From Xiashengella succiniciproducens (GTDB lineage: Bacteria > Bacteroidota > Bacteroidia > Bacteroidales > Marinilabiliaceae), in the NCBI RefSeq assembly GCF_023674465.1, contig NZ_CP098400.1, positions 806,001 through 870,000 of the forward strand: 64,000 bases of DNA. The letters run 5' to 3'. Below are positions 41,334 to 49,815 of this stretch, piece after piece. The position numbers and the translations under genes were made by a program. The notes under the pieces are model-generated. The model saw nothing but the letters and a program-made list of their open reading frames with translations. It was not told where the DNA came from and made no database searches. Positions within the stretch are counted from its first letter, which is position 1, and each line of letters starts with the position of its first letter.

Positions 41334-42689
41334 ATGAATATAATACATCTTTTTACCCGATACTTTCATGATGTGATTATTGCCGTAGAGGCAATCCTCG
41401 CAAACAAGATGAAGTCAATGCTTACTGCATTGGGTATCATGTTTGGTGTGGCTGCGGTAATCAGCATGTTGGCAATCGGTAAGGGTGCACAGCAGGAAGT
41501 GTTGGAGCAAATCAAACTGGTTGGAGTAAATAATATTATAGTAACACCTTCAGAGACAGCCTTGGGTTCACCAGACGCACCCAGTGGTGGAGGCATTGGG
41601 TCAGTTAAGAGATTCTCCCCAGGTTTGACACTTAGGGATGCTGAAGCTATCCAGGCGGCTATTCCAACTGTCAACAAAGTTAGTCCGGTGATATCCCTCA
41701 ATTATCATGCTGTACTCAATGGAAAGAGTTATCCTGTGTCACTAGAAGGGGTGTCTCCTTATTACTTCGAGTTGCTTAACGTGCAACTGGCTGACGGAGA
41801 AATTTTTACGCAGGATCAGAGCGAAAGGGGACTCCCTGTTTGTGTTATAGGTGATAATATTAAGAACAGGTTCTTTTCAACAGAGGATCCGATTGGCAAG
41901 TATATTAAGTGTGGGGACACCTGGTTACAGGTAATCGGACTTATTGAAAGACGTGACTTCACAGCTTCTGCATCTGACGAACTAGGTATCAGCAGTACTG
42001 ACAACAAGATATTTGTGCCTGTCAAGACTATGTTGCTGAGGTTCAAGGATAGGGCAAGAGTTGATCCGGAAATTCTGGAGAGTGTTACCAGAGCCGGTGC
42101 CAATAGCACTGTGTCGGGCGATCAGGCGGCAACTAAGGCAGAGGACCAGCTTGATAAGATTATTATTCAGGTTGAGGAAACTGAGCACCTTGGAGTCACT
42201 GCTGATATAATAAAGAGAATGCTGCTTCGTCGTCATTCAGATATTTATGATTTTGAGGTTACTGTTCCCGAGTTATTGCTTAAGCAACAACAGAAGACCA
42301 ATGATATTTTCAACATAGTGCTGGGGGCTATTGCTTCAATATCCCTTGTAGTTGGAGGTATCGGCATTATGAATATTATGTTGGCTTCAGTCTGGGAAAG
42401 AATCAGGGAGATAGGTACACGTCAGGCCATCGGAGCATCCCGAAAGGATATTATTGTACAGTTTCTGTCAGAATCCACTCTTATCAGCGTAAGTGGTGGT
42501 ATGATCGGAATTATTCTGGGTGTGATAATGGCCCGGCTTATTAATGTGATGGCAGATATCCAGACCATAGTAAGCGTATTCTCAGTTCTGGTGGCCTTTG
42601 GAGTATCGGCCACGGTAGGAATAGTCTTTGGCTATATCCCTGCAAAGAGGGCAGCCAATCAGGATCCTGTGGAATCGTTGAGACATTGA
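41334..42689 (+). CDS. MacB-like ABC transporter permease
   Basis: The 451-residue protein has one N-terminal helix, a large periplasmic MacB_PCD domain (about 60-315), and three C-terminal helices of the FtsX type (IFNIVLGAIASISLVVGGIGIMNIML, the segment around ESTLISVSGGMIGIILG, and SVFSVLVAFGVSATVGIVFGYIPA). Conserved features include ILANKMKSMLTALGIMFGVAAVI at the start and IGTRQAIGASRKDI in the coupling loop. Unlike full-length MacB it has no ATPase domain, and no ATPase gene lies in this operon. It starts 18 bases after the adaptor gene. Confidence 0.9.
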   Translation: MNIIHLFTRYFHDVIIAVEAILANKMKSMLTALGIMFGVAAVISMLAIGKGAQQEVLEQIKLVGVNNIIVTPSETALGSPDAPSGGGIGSVKRFSPGLTLRDAEAIQAAIPTVNKVSPVISLNYHAVLNGKSYPVSLEGVSPYYFELLNVQLADGEIFTQDQSERGLPVCVIGDNIKNRFFSTEDPIGKYIKCGDTWLQVIGLIERRDFTASASDELGISSTDNKIFVPVKTMLLRFKDRARVDPEILESVTRAGANSTVSGDQAATKAEDQLDKIIIQVEETEHLGVTADIIKRMLLRRHSDIYDFEVTVPELLLKQQQKTNDIFNIVLGAIASISLVVGGIGIMNIMLASVWERIREIGTRQAIGASRKDIIVQFLSESTLISVSGGMIGIILGVIMARLINVMADIQTIVSVFSVLVAFGVSATVGIVFGYIPAKRAANQDPVESLRH

Positions 42690-42710
42690 CCTTAAAATAT
42701 TGAAAACGAA

Positions 42711-44210
42711 ATGAGTAAGAGTGCTATGAGATTAAACCATGTATTAATACTGCTCATGATGGTTTTGCTGCCCGTTTCAGCAAAAAGCCAGAACAGGGAA
42801 GTTATAGAAGTTAACATGACTCTGGAGGAAGTCATTGAGATGGCGCAGAGGCAATCCCTGTCCTATTTTAGGGCCAAGAACATGTACCTTGCGGAGTATT
42901 GGTCATTCAGAAGTTTCAAGGCCAGCAGACTGCCGAGTTTGAACCTTACTGCAACACCTGTAGCCTATACTAATTCAATTATCCCGTTGCAGGACGGAGT
43001 TGGATACCGTAATAACTACAGTTTTGTATCGAATGGGGCCTTGTTTATACGTCAGAATGTGCCATTAACAGGTGGTACTTTTGATATTACTTCAACTTTG
43101 TCAAGAACATACGACTACGAAACCGGGAATACCATATTTTCTTCGGCTCCGGTAAGTATTGGTTTTAAACAATCACTAAATGGATATAACAGGTTTCGCT
43201 GGGAGTCTAGAATGTCACCTGTTCAATTTGAACGTGCAAAGCTTGCTTTCATTCAGGATCTTGAGGATATAGCATATAATGCAACAAACTATTTCTTTAA
43301 TGTAGCCACGGCTGAGATTAATGTCCGTATAGCCGAAATCAACTATGCCAATGCCGATACTCTTTACAGGATTGGAAAGGGGCGTTTTGAGATTGGTACC
43401 ATCACTCAGGATGAACTATTGGATCTTGAACTAAGTCTACTTAATGCAAGGCTAGAAGTAAGCAAATCTGATATCAATCTGAAGCAGGCCAAAGCTACTT
43501 TGAATTCATTTCTTGGTATTGCAGATGATATTCATGTTAATTGCGTTTTGCCTGATAAGTTGCCTCCATTAAGAATTAATGTCGATGAAGCGCTCAACCT
43601 AGCGTTGGAGAATAATCCGGATATTTTGGGTTATAAGCTACAGTTGTTGAGAGCAGAGCGGAATGTGGCTGAGACAACGGCAAACACGGGGCTTAGCGCA
43701 AATATAGAAGCCAGTCTCGGTGTAAACAGGAATGCTTTGGAATTGAGTGAGGTGTATGAGAGTCCATTTATGCAACAGCAAAGGGCAAACATATCACTTA
43801 GTATACCGATTATTGACTGGGGTAATAGGAAGGGACAAATTCAGATGGCTAAGGCCCAGAAGGATGAAGTTGATGCATCAGTCAAGCAGTCACTTGTAGA
43901 TTTTGAGCAGAATGCATTGATTACTTTCCTCAATTTCAACCTTCAGGAGGATCAGGTGGCAATTGCTGCCAAAGCTGATACTGTTGCCCAGCTTGGATTT
44001 GATGTAACAATGCAGCGTTTTATGATAGGCAAGGTTGACGTTATTCGTCTGAACTCAGCCAGAAATAGTCTGGATGCTGCAAAGAGGAACTATATATCTG
44101 CACTTAGAAACTACTGGACAAGTTATTACGACATCCGTAGAATTGCGATGTATGATTTTATTAACCGTCAGTCCCTGATCAGGGAGCTGGATGAGTTCTT
44201 ACAACGATAG
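42711..44210 (+). CDS. TolC-family outer-membrane efflux protein
   Basis: The 499-residue protein has a signal peptide ending near VSAKSQ, then the alpha-helical barrel repeats of the TolC family: the conserved MTLEEVIEMAQRQSLSYFRAK at the N-terminus, long helices with RIGKGRFEIGTITQDELLDLELSLLNARLEVS, and a second repeat with VDEALNLALENNPDILGYKLQLL and MQRFMIGKVDVIRLNSARNSL. It forms the outer-membrane exit duct for the permease and adaptors around it, 21 bases after the permease and 11 bases before the second adaptor. Confidence 0.92.
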   Translation: MSKSAMRLNHVLILLMMVLLPVSAKSQNREVIEVNMTLEEVIEMAQRQSLSYFRAKNMYLAEYWSFRSFKASRLPSLNLTATPVAYTNSIIPLQDGVGYRNNYSFVSNGALFIRQNVPLTGGTFDITSTLSRTYDYETGNTIFSSAPVSIGFKQSLNGYNRFRWESRMSPVQFERAKLAFIQDLEDIAYNATNYFFNVATAEINVRIAEINYANADTLYRIGKGRFEIGTITQDELLDLELSLLNARLEVSKSDINLKQAKATLNSFLGIADDIHVNCVLPDKLPPLRINVDEALNLALENNPDILGYKLQLLRAERNVAETTANTGLSANIEASLGVNRNALELSEVYESPFMQQQRANISLSIPIIDWGNRKGQIQMAKAQKDEVDASVKQSLVDFEQNALITFLNFNLQEDQVAIAAKADTVAQLGFDVTMQRFMIGKVDVIRLNSARNSLDAAKRNYISALRNYWTSYYDIRRIAMYDFINRQSLIRELDEFLQR

Positions 44211-44221
44211 AGAGGTAGCTT

Positions 44222-45481
44222 ATGAAAAAGAGACTATGGCAATTGGTTGTGCCTGTAGCTGCGGTGATTCTGACACTGGTTATCTATGGTATTACGACAA
44301 GGGAGAAAGATGACGAACCGGATGTAGTAAGGGTTGAGAAGGGAGTCTTTGAGGTTGTCGTGACCGGTATGGGAGAGCTGGAGGCCCTTGAGTCAACAGA
44401 CATAATGATTCCGGAAGTACTTAGAACCAACGAGGTCAGGATTAGGCAGATCACTATCACTGACATTGTTAAGGAAGGAACCATGGTTAAGAAGGGCGAC
44501 TATGTTGCAACACTTGACCCGGCTGATGTTGAGGAAAGGATGAGGAGTGCAGAAGATGCACTGGAGTTGTATCGCAACAACCTTGAAAATGCCAGGATAG
44601 ACAGTTCACTGGCCCTTTCAAGTGCCCGTGATGAAATCAGGCAGGCCCGTGACCTTGTGACAGACAGAGAAATTAAGTTGGAACAGTCTATATATGAATC
44701 TGCTGCTGTTCAAAGGCAGGCTCAGATTGCACTTGAGACAGCCCAAAGATCGCTTGAGCAAAAGCTGCGTAACTATGATCAGTTGAGAAGGCGTTACAGG
44801 ATGCAGGTTGAGCGCATCGAGGAGAATCTTGCCGACCAGCAGGAGTATATGGATAAGCTTATTCAGCTCAAACGCGATCTTATTATTAGGGCACCTGCCA
44901 ACGGTCTTGTAGTCTATGCACGTGATGGACGGAATGAAAAAATAAAGGTTGGCTCACGGGTAAACCGTTGGAGTGCCCGCATTGCCATGTTACCTAATCT
45001 GTCTACATTGCAAGCCATTGCATATGTAAAGGAAATTGACATAGCCAAGATTCGTCCGGGTCTGTCAGTAAGGGTAAGCATTGATGCCTTTCCTGAAGAT
45101 CAATTCTCTGGTGTTGTAACCCGAGTTGCAAATATCGGACAGGAAGTTCAGGGTGAGTTTTATAATGCCTTCAAGGTAGAGATAAAGGTTGATCCTTCCG
45201 GGAAAGAGTTGTTGCCAGGTATGACAACCACCAACAATATTGTTGTAGAGTCTATCAGGGATGCTGTTATGGTGCCTCGTCTTGCAGTATTCAAAGACTC
45301 GTTATTAGGAGACTTTGTATATAAACGTGAAGGCCTTAATCTCGTTAAACAGCAGATAAAGACCAATGGCGAAAATGATCTCTATTACATGATCCATTCA
45401 GGCCTAAAGCCGGGTGATAAGGTAATGATGAAGGAGCCTGTAAAGAAGGATAGACTGGCTGTGCATCACCTTGAGGAATAG
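44222..45481 (+). CDS. Second HlyD-family periplasmic adaptor
   Basis: The 419-residue protein has an N-terminal membrane helix (LWQLVVPVAAVILTLVIYGIT), a lipoyl-like half (VVTGMGELEALESTDIMIPEV), a coiled-coil hairpin (about 100-215), RAPANGLVVYARDGRNEKI for the second lipoyl half, and a barrel region with IDIAKIRPGLSVRVSIDAFPEDQF. It is clearly related to the first adaptor (39771) but lacks the Gly-rich tail. Having two paralogous adaptors in one operon suggests either a mixed assembly or two alternative pumps sharing the TolC protein and permease. Confidence 0.88.
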   Translation: MKKRLWQLVVPVAAVILTLVIYGITTREKDDEPDVVRVEKGVFEVVVTGMGELEALESTDIMIPEVLRTNEVRIRQITITDIVKEGTMVKKGDYVATLDPADVEERMRSAEDALELYRNNLENARIDSSLALSSARDEIRQARDLVTDREIKLEQSIYESAAVQRQAQIALETAQRSLEQKLRNYDQLRRRYRMQVERIEENLADQQEYMDKLIQLKRDLIIRAPANGLVVYARDGRNEKIKVGSRVNRWSARIAMLPNLSTLQAIAYVKEIDIAKIRPGLSVRVSIDAFPEDQFSGVVTRVANIGQEVQGEFYNAFKVEIKVDPSGKELLPGMTTTNNIVVESIRDAVMVPRLAVFKDSLLGDFVYKREGLNLVKQQIKTNGENDLYYMIHSGLKPGDKVMMKEPVKKDRLAVHHLEE

Positions 45482-45560
45482 GCCTGTTTATGCGGTCTTG
45501 AATGCTCCACTTACAGAATTACTGACCTGGTTGTTAATTGAAATTAAAAATGCGGATTTT

Positions 45561-45592
45561 TTTCCGTAATTCATATTACTTCCATATATTTG
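45561..45592 (+). promoter_or_regulatory. Candidate mdh promoter
   Basis: TATATTTG at 45585-45592 fits TAnnTTTG, with TTTC at 45561-45564 as an imperfect -33 box 20 bases upstream. Transcription would start near 45600, just before the hairpin at 45608. Confidence 0.5.
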
Positions 45593-45607
45593 GAATGCGG
45601 TTTTGAA

Positions 45608-45633
45608 CAGAAACAGCCTTAGGGCTGTTTCTG
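45608..45633 (+). terminator. Hairpin between the efflux operon and mdh
   Basis: The stem CAGAAACAGCC with complement GGCTGTTTCTG is followed by TATTTAAT. It can terminate the efflux operon, but it lies downstream of the candidate mdh promoter and would then be part of the mdh leader. Confidence 0.6.
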
Positions 45634-45684
45634 TATTTAATCTGATAATTAACAAATTAGGAACAAACAATAATTATATCAATT

Positions 45685-46620
45685 ATGAAAGTAACTGTAG
45701 TAGGAGCAGGAAATGTTGGAGCTACCTGTGCTGACATTCTGGCTTATCGCGAAGTTGTAAATGAAGTTGTCCTTGTTGATATCAAGGAAGGAATGGCAGA
45801 GGGTAAAGCCCTTGACATCTGGCAAAAGGCTCCAATTGACATGTATGACACCCGTACAGTGGGCGTAACAGCTGATTACAGCAGAACTGCAAATTCAGAC
45901 GTAGTTGTAATTACATCTGGTCTTCCACGTAAACCAGGCATGTCTCGTGACGATTTAATTGAAACCAATGCCGGTATCGTTAAGTCTGTTACTGAACAGG
46001 TTGTGGCACATTCTCCAAACGCAATTATCATTGTTGTGTCCAACCCTCTTGACGTAATGACATATCAAGCTCACATCACCAGTAAGTTACCACGCACAAA
46101 GGTTATTGGTATGGCGGGTATTCTTGATACAGCTCGTTACAGGGCTTTCCTTGCTGAGGCTTTGAATGTATCTCCAAAGGATATTCAGGCTATGTTGCTT
46201 GGCGGACATGGTGACACTATGGTGCCGCTGCCACGTTACACTACAGTTGGTGGAATACCTGTTACCGAACTTATCGATGCTGACAAGCTGAATGCAATTA
46301 TTGAAAGAACAAAGGTAGGTGGTGGTGAACTTGTAAAGCTGATGGGAACTTCTGCATGGTATGCGCCAGGTTCTGCTGCTGCACAAATGGTTGAAGCCAT
46401 CGTTCGTGACCAAAAGCGTGTAGTACCCGTTTGTATCAAGCTGGAAGGTGAATACGGTATCGACAACTGCTACCTTGGTGTTCCTGTTGTACTTGGAAAG
46501 AACGGTGTTGAAAAAGTTATCGAACTTCAACTTGACGAAAAGGAGATGTCTGACCTTCGTACAAGCCGTGACCACGTTATGGAAGTAATGAACGTTCTTG
46601 ATAAGATTAACAACAAGTAA
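45685..46620 (+). CDS. mdh: Malate dehydrogenase (LDH-like, NAD-dependent)
   Basis: Oxidises malate to oxaloacetate with NAD. The 311-residue protein has the dinucleotide loop VVGAGNVGATCADIL, the acid residue of the NAD site in VLVDIKEG, the substrate arginines in GLPRKPGMSRDDL near 80-92, NPLDVMTYQ near 118, and the catalytic His in LLGGHGDTMVPLPRYTTVGG near 172. Arg in RKPGM marks malate rather than lactate specificity. It is monocistronic. Its terminator is also the outer end of the 182-bp inverted repeat that bounds the vitamin island. Confidence 0.96.
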   Translation: MKVTVVGAGNVGATCADILAYREVVNEVVLVDIKEGMAEGKALDIWQKAPIDMYDTRTVGVTADYSRTANSDVVVITSGLPRKPGMSRDDLIETNAGIVKSVTEQVVAHSPNAIIIVVSNPLDVMTYQAHITSKLPRTKVIGMAGILDTARYRAFLAEALNVSPKDIQAMLLGGHGDTMVPLPRYTTVGGIPVTELIDADKLNAIIERTKVGGGELVKLMGTSAWYAPGSAAAQMVEAIVRDQKRVVPVCIKLEGEYGIDNCYLGVPVVLGKNGVEKVIELQLDEKEMSDLRTSRDHVMEVMNVLDKINNK

Positions 46621-46642
46621 GAGATCCACTAGATCATATATC

Positions 46643-46824
46643 AGACAGGCTGTCCTCCCGGACAGCCTGTTTTGTTTTATTTATCCTGAGACGGACAGGC
46701 TTTTTTCTTTTAATTACGTGCAATTTACCAACGCTGGTGCTCTTTGGATACATTCAACCAACTTGATAGTTTTCAGTTAAAAGAAAAAATGACAATTAAT
46801 TTTCATTGTTGTCCGGTTTACCGG
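46643..46824 (+). repeat. Left copy of a 182-bp inverted repeat
   Basis: The segment is repeated in inverted orientation at 60695-60876 with only about three mismatches and no gaps, by direct reading. It starts 22 bases after the mdh stop and contains the mdh terminator (stem ACAGGCTGTCC/GGACAGCCTGT, 46645-46670, then a T tract). The inner end falls inside the 23-bp palindrome at 46794-46843. No coding sequence is evident within it. Confidence 0.93.
46645..46676 (+). terminator. mdh terminator
   Basis: A perfect 11-bp stem ACAGGCTGTCC/GGACAGCCTGT with loop TCCC is followed by TTTGTTTTAT. It lies 24 bases after the mdh stop and is inside the left inverted repeat. Confidence 0.9.
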
Positions 46825-46843
46825 ACAACAATGAAAATTAATT
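46794..46843. repeat. Perfect 23-bp palindrome with 4-base loop
   Basis: The arms AATTAATTTTCATTGTTG plus TCCGG and their exact complement flank the loop TTTA. The right copy of the inverted repeat keeps only half of this palindrome, the sequence diverging at its apex. A related palindrome without the flanks occurs at 62259-62288. Confidence 0.9.
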
Positions 46844-46997
46844 TGCCCCACCTGCATCGGGATGAGTTAATTAAGTTTGTGGAGAAGGAAGAGGGGGGAC
46901 TTTGTTTTTAGTGTTCTGCCCGGAACCTATGAAATTGAGGTGAAAAAATAATGTAGTTCTGGTATCATTACCAAACAGAAATATCTATCTTCGCATC

Positions 46998-47200
46998 GTT
47001 TTGGTGGATTTTTCCTTTTCAGGAAAAACCTTAAAATGGGAATCCGGTGCTTCAGTGAAATGAAAATTCCGGAGCTGTACCCGCAGCTGTAAGTCCATTT
47101 TCCTGTGTGAACAGGGATGTTTTGAGATACTCTTGCCACTGTTCCGATGTCTCGGAATGGGAAGGCCTCAAAACAGGACGAGCCAGAAGACCTGCCAAAA
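46998..47200 (+). promoter_or_regulatory. Cobalamin riboswitch
   Basis: The conserved blocks are in order: GGGAATCCGGTG near 47038, CCGGAGCTGTACCCGCAGCTGTAA from 47070, TGCCACTG near 47134, GGGAAGGC near 47158, and the B12 box AGCCAGAAGACCTGCC at 47181-47196. It would bind adenosylcobalamin or related corrinoids and repress the downstream import operon. A -7-like TATCTTCG lies at 46986-46993. A 114-base spacer with a possible imperfect hairpin (ATTCAAACTT/AAGTTTTGAAT) precedes the first gene; no strong intrinsic terminator is obvious, so control may be at translation. Confidence 0.93.
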
Positions 47201-47314
47201 GGTAATTTATTCATTCAAACTTCGGGAGAAAAGTTTTGAATCGCTGTTATGAGCGCGCTTTTTGGAGCTGTTTCTGCGGTTTTTCGAATTTCTCAGAGGT
47301 GAAAAATCTTTGTT

Positions 47315-47962
47315 ATGAAAGCATTTGCGTCCTGGAGTGGAGGTAAAGACTGCATGCTTGCGGTGTATCGTTATCTTCAGACCAATGACCATGAAATGGC
47401 ATGTTTGGTAAACATGTGTGATGCCGATGGCGAACAGTCGCGTTCACATGGAATCCACAAGCGTTTTATTCAAAGCCAGGCCCGGGCCATGAACCTTCCA
47501 ATTGTACAGCAAGCTGTTGATGCCAGGGGTTATGAGAGCTGCTTTAAGGCGGTTGTGAATGAGCTTAAGAAAGAGGGGGTTACAGCCGGTGTTTTCGGTG
47601 ATATCTACCTTGTTGAGCACCGACAATGGATCGAGCGGGTTTGTGAGGATCTCGATGTTGCCCCCATTTTCCCGCTCTGGGAAAATGATACCCAGGCGCT
47701 TTTGATGGAGTTCGTTGAGCTGGGGTTTAAAGCCCTTACCGTAGCAGTCCATAAGAATAAGCTCGGTGAACATTGGGTCGGTCGCGAATTGGACCTGTCC
47801 TTTTTTAAGGAGATAACGGCCATTGCGGACATCGACCCATGTGCGGAGAATGGGGAGTACCATTCCTTTGTCTACGATGGTCCCCTTTTTTCCCATCCTG
47901 TAGCGTTTGAGAAGGGCACGCCCAACGAGAAGGATTATCATGTTTTCTTACCTTTAAAATGA
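47315..47962 (+). CDS. PP-loop ATP pyrophosphatase (Dph6/COG2102 type) of the B12 operon
   Basis: The 215-residue protein has the PP-loop ASWSGGKDCMLAVYRYL at the N-terminus and the family segments HGIHKRFIQSQARAMNLPI near 45, GVTAGVFGDIYLVEHRQWIERV near 90, and a late GENGEYHS-like motif (CAENGEYHSFVYDGPLF). This matches archaeal and eukaryotic diphthine-ammonia ligases. Bacteria lack diphthamide, so the role must differ; relatives are known in B12 gene clusters of Bacteroidota, where an amidation-type reaction on a corrinoid has been suggested. It is the first gene after the cobalamin riboswitch. The function is inferred. Confidence 0.85.
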   Translation: MKAFASWSGGKDCMLAVYRYLQTNDHEMACLVNMCDADGEQSRSHGIHKRFIQSQARAMNLPIVQQAVDARGYESCFKAVVNELKKEGVTAGVFGDIYLVEHRQWIERVCEDLDVAPIFPLWENDTQALLMEFVELGFKALTVAVHKNKLGEHWVGRELDLSFFKEITAIADIDPCAENGEYHSFVYDGPLFSHPVAFEKGTPNEKDYHVFLPLK

Positions 47963-47968
47963 TCGATA

Positions 47969-48787
47969 ATGAAAGGCCAAAAAATCTTTTTGTTGGCTGC
48001 ATGGCTTGCGTTTTTTACCATGGCCAATGCCCAACAATATTCGAGGGTGGTTTCCTTAGCTCCATCTTTAACAAAAAATATTTATTATCTGAACGCAGAA
48101 TCGCGTTTGCTTGCATGCACCAGTTATTGTAAGAGGGCCAAAGAGGACGATAAGGCGGTGGTGGCGTCTATGGTCACCGTTAATGTAGAGAAAATTGTTG
48201 GTTTAAAGCCCGACCTGGTGCTTGCAACCTCCATCACAAACCCGGAGTATATTGAGATGTTGAGAAAGTTCAATATCCGGGTTGAGGTTTTTCCTACGCC
48301 AAAATCGTTTGAGGGGATTTGTTCGCAATTTGTTGAAATGGGAAAACTCCTTGGTAAAGAGGAGGATGCCATTCAGCATGTGGCCGACATTAAGAGGGAA
48401 ATTGAAGCTATAAAGTTGCTTAGCGCAACGAGAAACTTTAATAAGAAGGTCTTTATTCAAATTGGGGCTGATCCCTTGTATGCTGTGATCCCGAGTTCCT
48501 TTATGAATGATTACATCTTGTTTGCCAATGCCACCAATGTTGCGGAAGACCTTACAATGGGTGCACTTTCGAGAGAAGCAGTGCTTACGCGCAATCCGGA
48601 TTATATTTTCGTTGTTACTATGGGGATTGTTGGGGAAGAAGAAAAGAAGGTCTGGGAAAGGTTCGGCGACCTTAATGCCGTTAAAAACAACAGGATCTTT
48701 ATCATTGACTCGGATCTGGCTTGCACACCTACTCCCCCTACCTTTTTGCAAACCATGCGGCTCATTTCAAAATGTCTTAATGATTAA
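47969..48787 (+). CDS. btuF: Corrinoid ABC transporter substrate-binding protein
   Basis: The 272-residue protein has a signal peptide (ending FFTMANAQQ) and the class III binding-protein fold: RVVSLAPSLTKNIYYLNAESRLLACTSYC near 25-50, VNVEKIVGLKPDLVLATSITNPEYIEML near 70-100, and a long backbone helix after VEVFPTPKSFEGI. This matches BtuF. It would bind cobalamin in the periplasm and deliver it to the BtuCD pair. Its stop overlaps the start of btuC by 8 bases (ATGATTAA). Context with riboswitch, permease, ATPase and BtuB supports corrinoid rather than iron-siderophore use. Confidence 0.9.
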   Translation: MKGQKIFLLAAWLAFFTMANAQQYSRVVSLAPSLTKNIYYLNAESRLLACTSYCKRAKEDDKAVVASMVTVNVEKIVGLKPDLVLATSITNPEYIEMLRKFNIRVEVFPTPKSFEGICSQFVEMGKLLGKEEDAIQHVADIKREIEAIKLLSATRNFNKKVFIQIGADPLYAVIPSSFMNDYILFANATNVAEDLTMGALSREAVLTRNPDYIFVVTMGIVGEEEKKVWERFGDLNAVKNNRIFIIDSDLACTPTPPTFLQTMRLISKCLND

Positions 48788-49811
48788 CAGGCTTATGTTT
48801 TTGAAAGAGAGCCGGCTTGTGGTATGGCTGGTTGCCATATTGGTTTTGATGGCAATGCTTGTTTGCGCTGCGCTGTTGTCTCTTGCAGTCGGTGATATGG
48901 ATATTCCCGCGTCCGATATTCTGAAGTATTTGAGGTTGAAGGAGGGGATCGAATATGCGGTTTTGGATAATATAAGAATACCGAGGACCATTTTGGCGTT
49001 TTCGGTAGGTGGGGCTTTAAGTCTTGCCGGAACCCTTTTGCAGGGGGTATACAGAAATCCTTTGGTAGAGCCTTATACCATGGGTATATCAGGTGGGGCA
49101 GCTTTGGGGGTAGCCTTCTGTATTGTGTTGGAGCTGCATCTTAAGGTTTCCTACCTAATGTTGCCCTTATCTGGCTTTTTGGGGGCCTTTGTTTCCATCT
49201 TTCTTGTTTACCGGCTGAGTTCGAAACAGAATAAAAGTTTGAACATTAACCGCATGCTTTTGATCGGGGTGATGATCAGTTTTATCGCTTCTTCGGCCAT
49301 GTTGTTTTTTATGTCCGTCACCACGGCCGAAAATATTCAAAGCATTGTTTTTTGGATAATGGGTTCCCTTAATGAGCCCAATAAGTTTTTGATTTACTCC
49401 TCCTTGTTCTTCTCTGTTTTGGGCTTGGCTGTCAGTTATTTGTATGTTGTTCCGCTCAATGCTCTGCGACTGGGAGCTGTTCGTGCAAAGCATCTTGGTA
49501 TCAAAACGGATCGTTCGATAAAGGTGGTGTTTATTACTGCCTCGGTCATTACCGGAATAAGCGTTTCGGTTTCCGGGGTAATCGGCTTTGTTGGCTTAAT
49601 CATCCCGCACCTTGTTCGCAGCACTATTGGGACAGATTACCGGGTGCTTCTTTTGGCTTCCTTTCTTGGAGGAGGAGTCTTCTTAATTCTGAGTGATGTC
49701 CTGGCGAGGACGATTATTGCGCCCAACGAGCTGCCAATTGGTGTTATTACGGGTATGCTGGGTGGTGTAATTTTTATTACCGCCTTAAGCAAGAAACTTA
49801 AATCTGATTGA
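48780..49811 (+). CDS. btuC: Corrinoid ABC transporter permease (FecCD family)
   Basis: A protein of about 343 residues with the ten-helix FecCD fold. Recognisable parts are RIPRTILAFSVGGALSLAGTLLQGVYRNPLVEPYTMGISGGAALGVA near 65-115 and the late motif VSGVIGFVGLIIPHLVRSTIGTDYRVLLL. The open frame extends 273 bases upstream into btuF, but the ATG at 48780 is the natural start, overlapping btuF by 8 bases and giving MINRLMFLKES followed by the first helix. It pairs with btuD, 4 bases downstream. Confidence 0.93.
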   Translation: MINRLMFLKESRLVVWLVAILVLMAMLVCAALLSLAVGDMDIPASDILKYLRLKEGIEYAVLDNIRIPRTILAFSVGGALSLAGTLLQGVYRNPLVEPYTMGISGGAALGVAFCIVLELHLKVSYLMLPLSGFLGAFVSIFLVYRLSSKQNKSLNINRMLLIGVMISFIASSAMLFFMSVTTAENIQSIVFWIMGSLNEPNKFLIYSSLFFSVLGLAVSYLYVVPLNALRLGAVRAKHLGIKTDRSIKVVFITASVITGISVSVSGVIGFVGLIIPHLVRSTIGTDYRVLLLASFLGGGVFLILSDVLARTIIAPNELPIGVITGMLGGVIFITALSKKLKSD

Positions 49812-49815
49812 AATC

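Noticed and set aside
46643-46676. Left repeat as terminal inverted repeat of a classical transposon
   Set aside because: It is 182 bp, includes a host gene terminator, and no matching short target duplication could be seen at either outer edge.
48507-48779. Upstream 91-codon extension of btuC
   Set aside because: It lies in another frame of btuF and lacks a hydrophobic or family-like segment; the ATG at 48780 is the normal coupled start.
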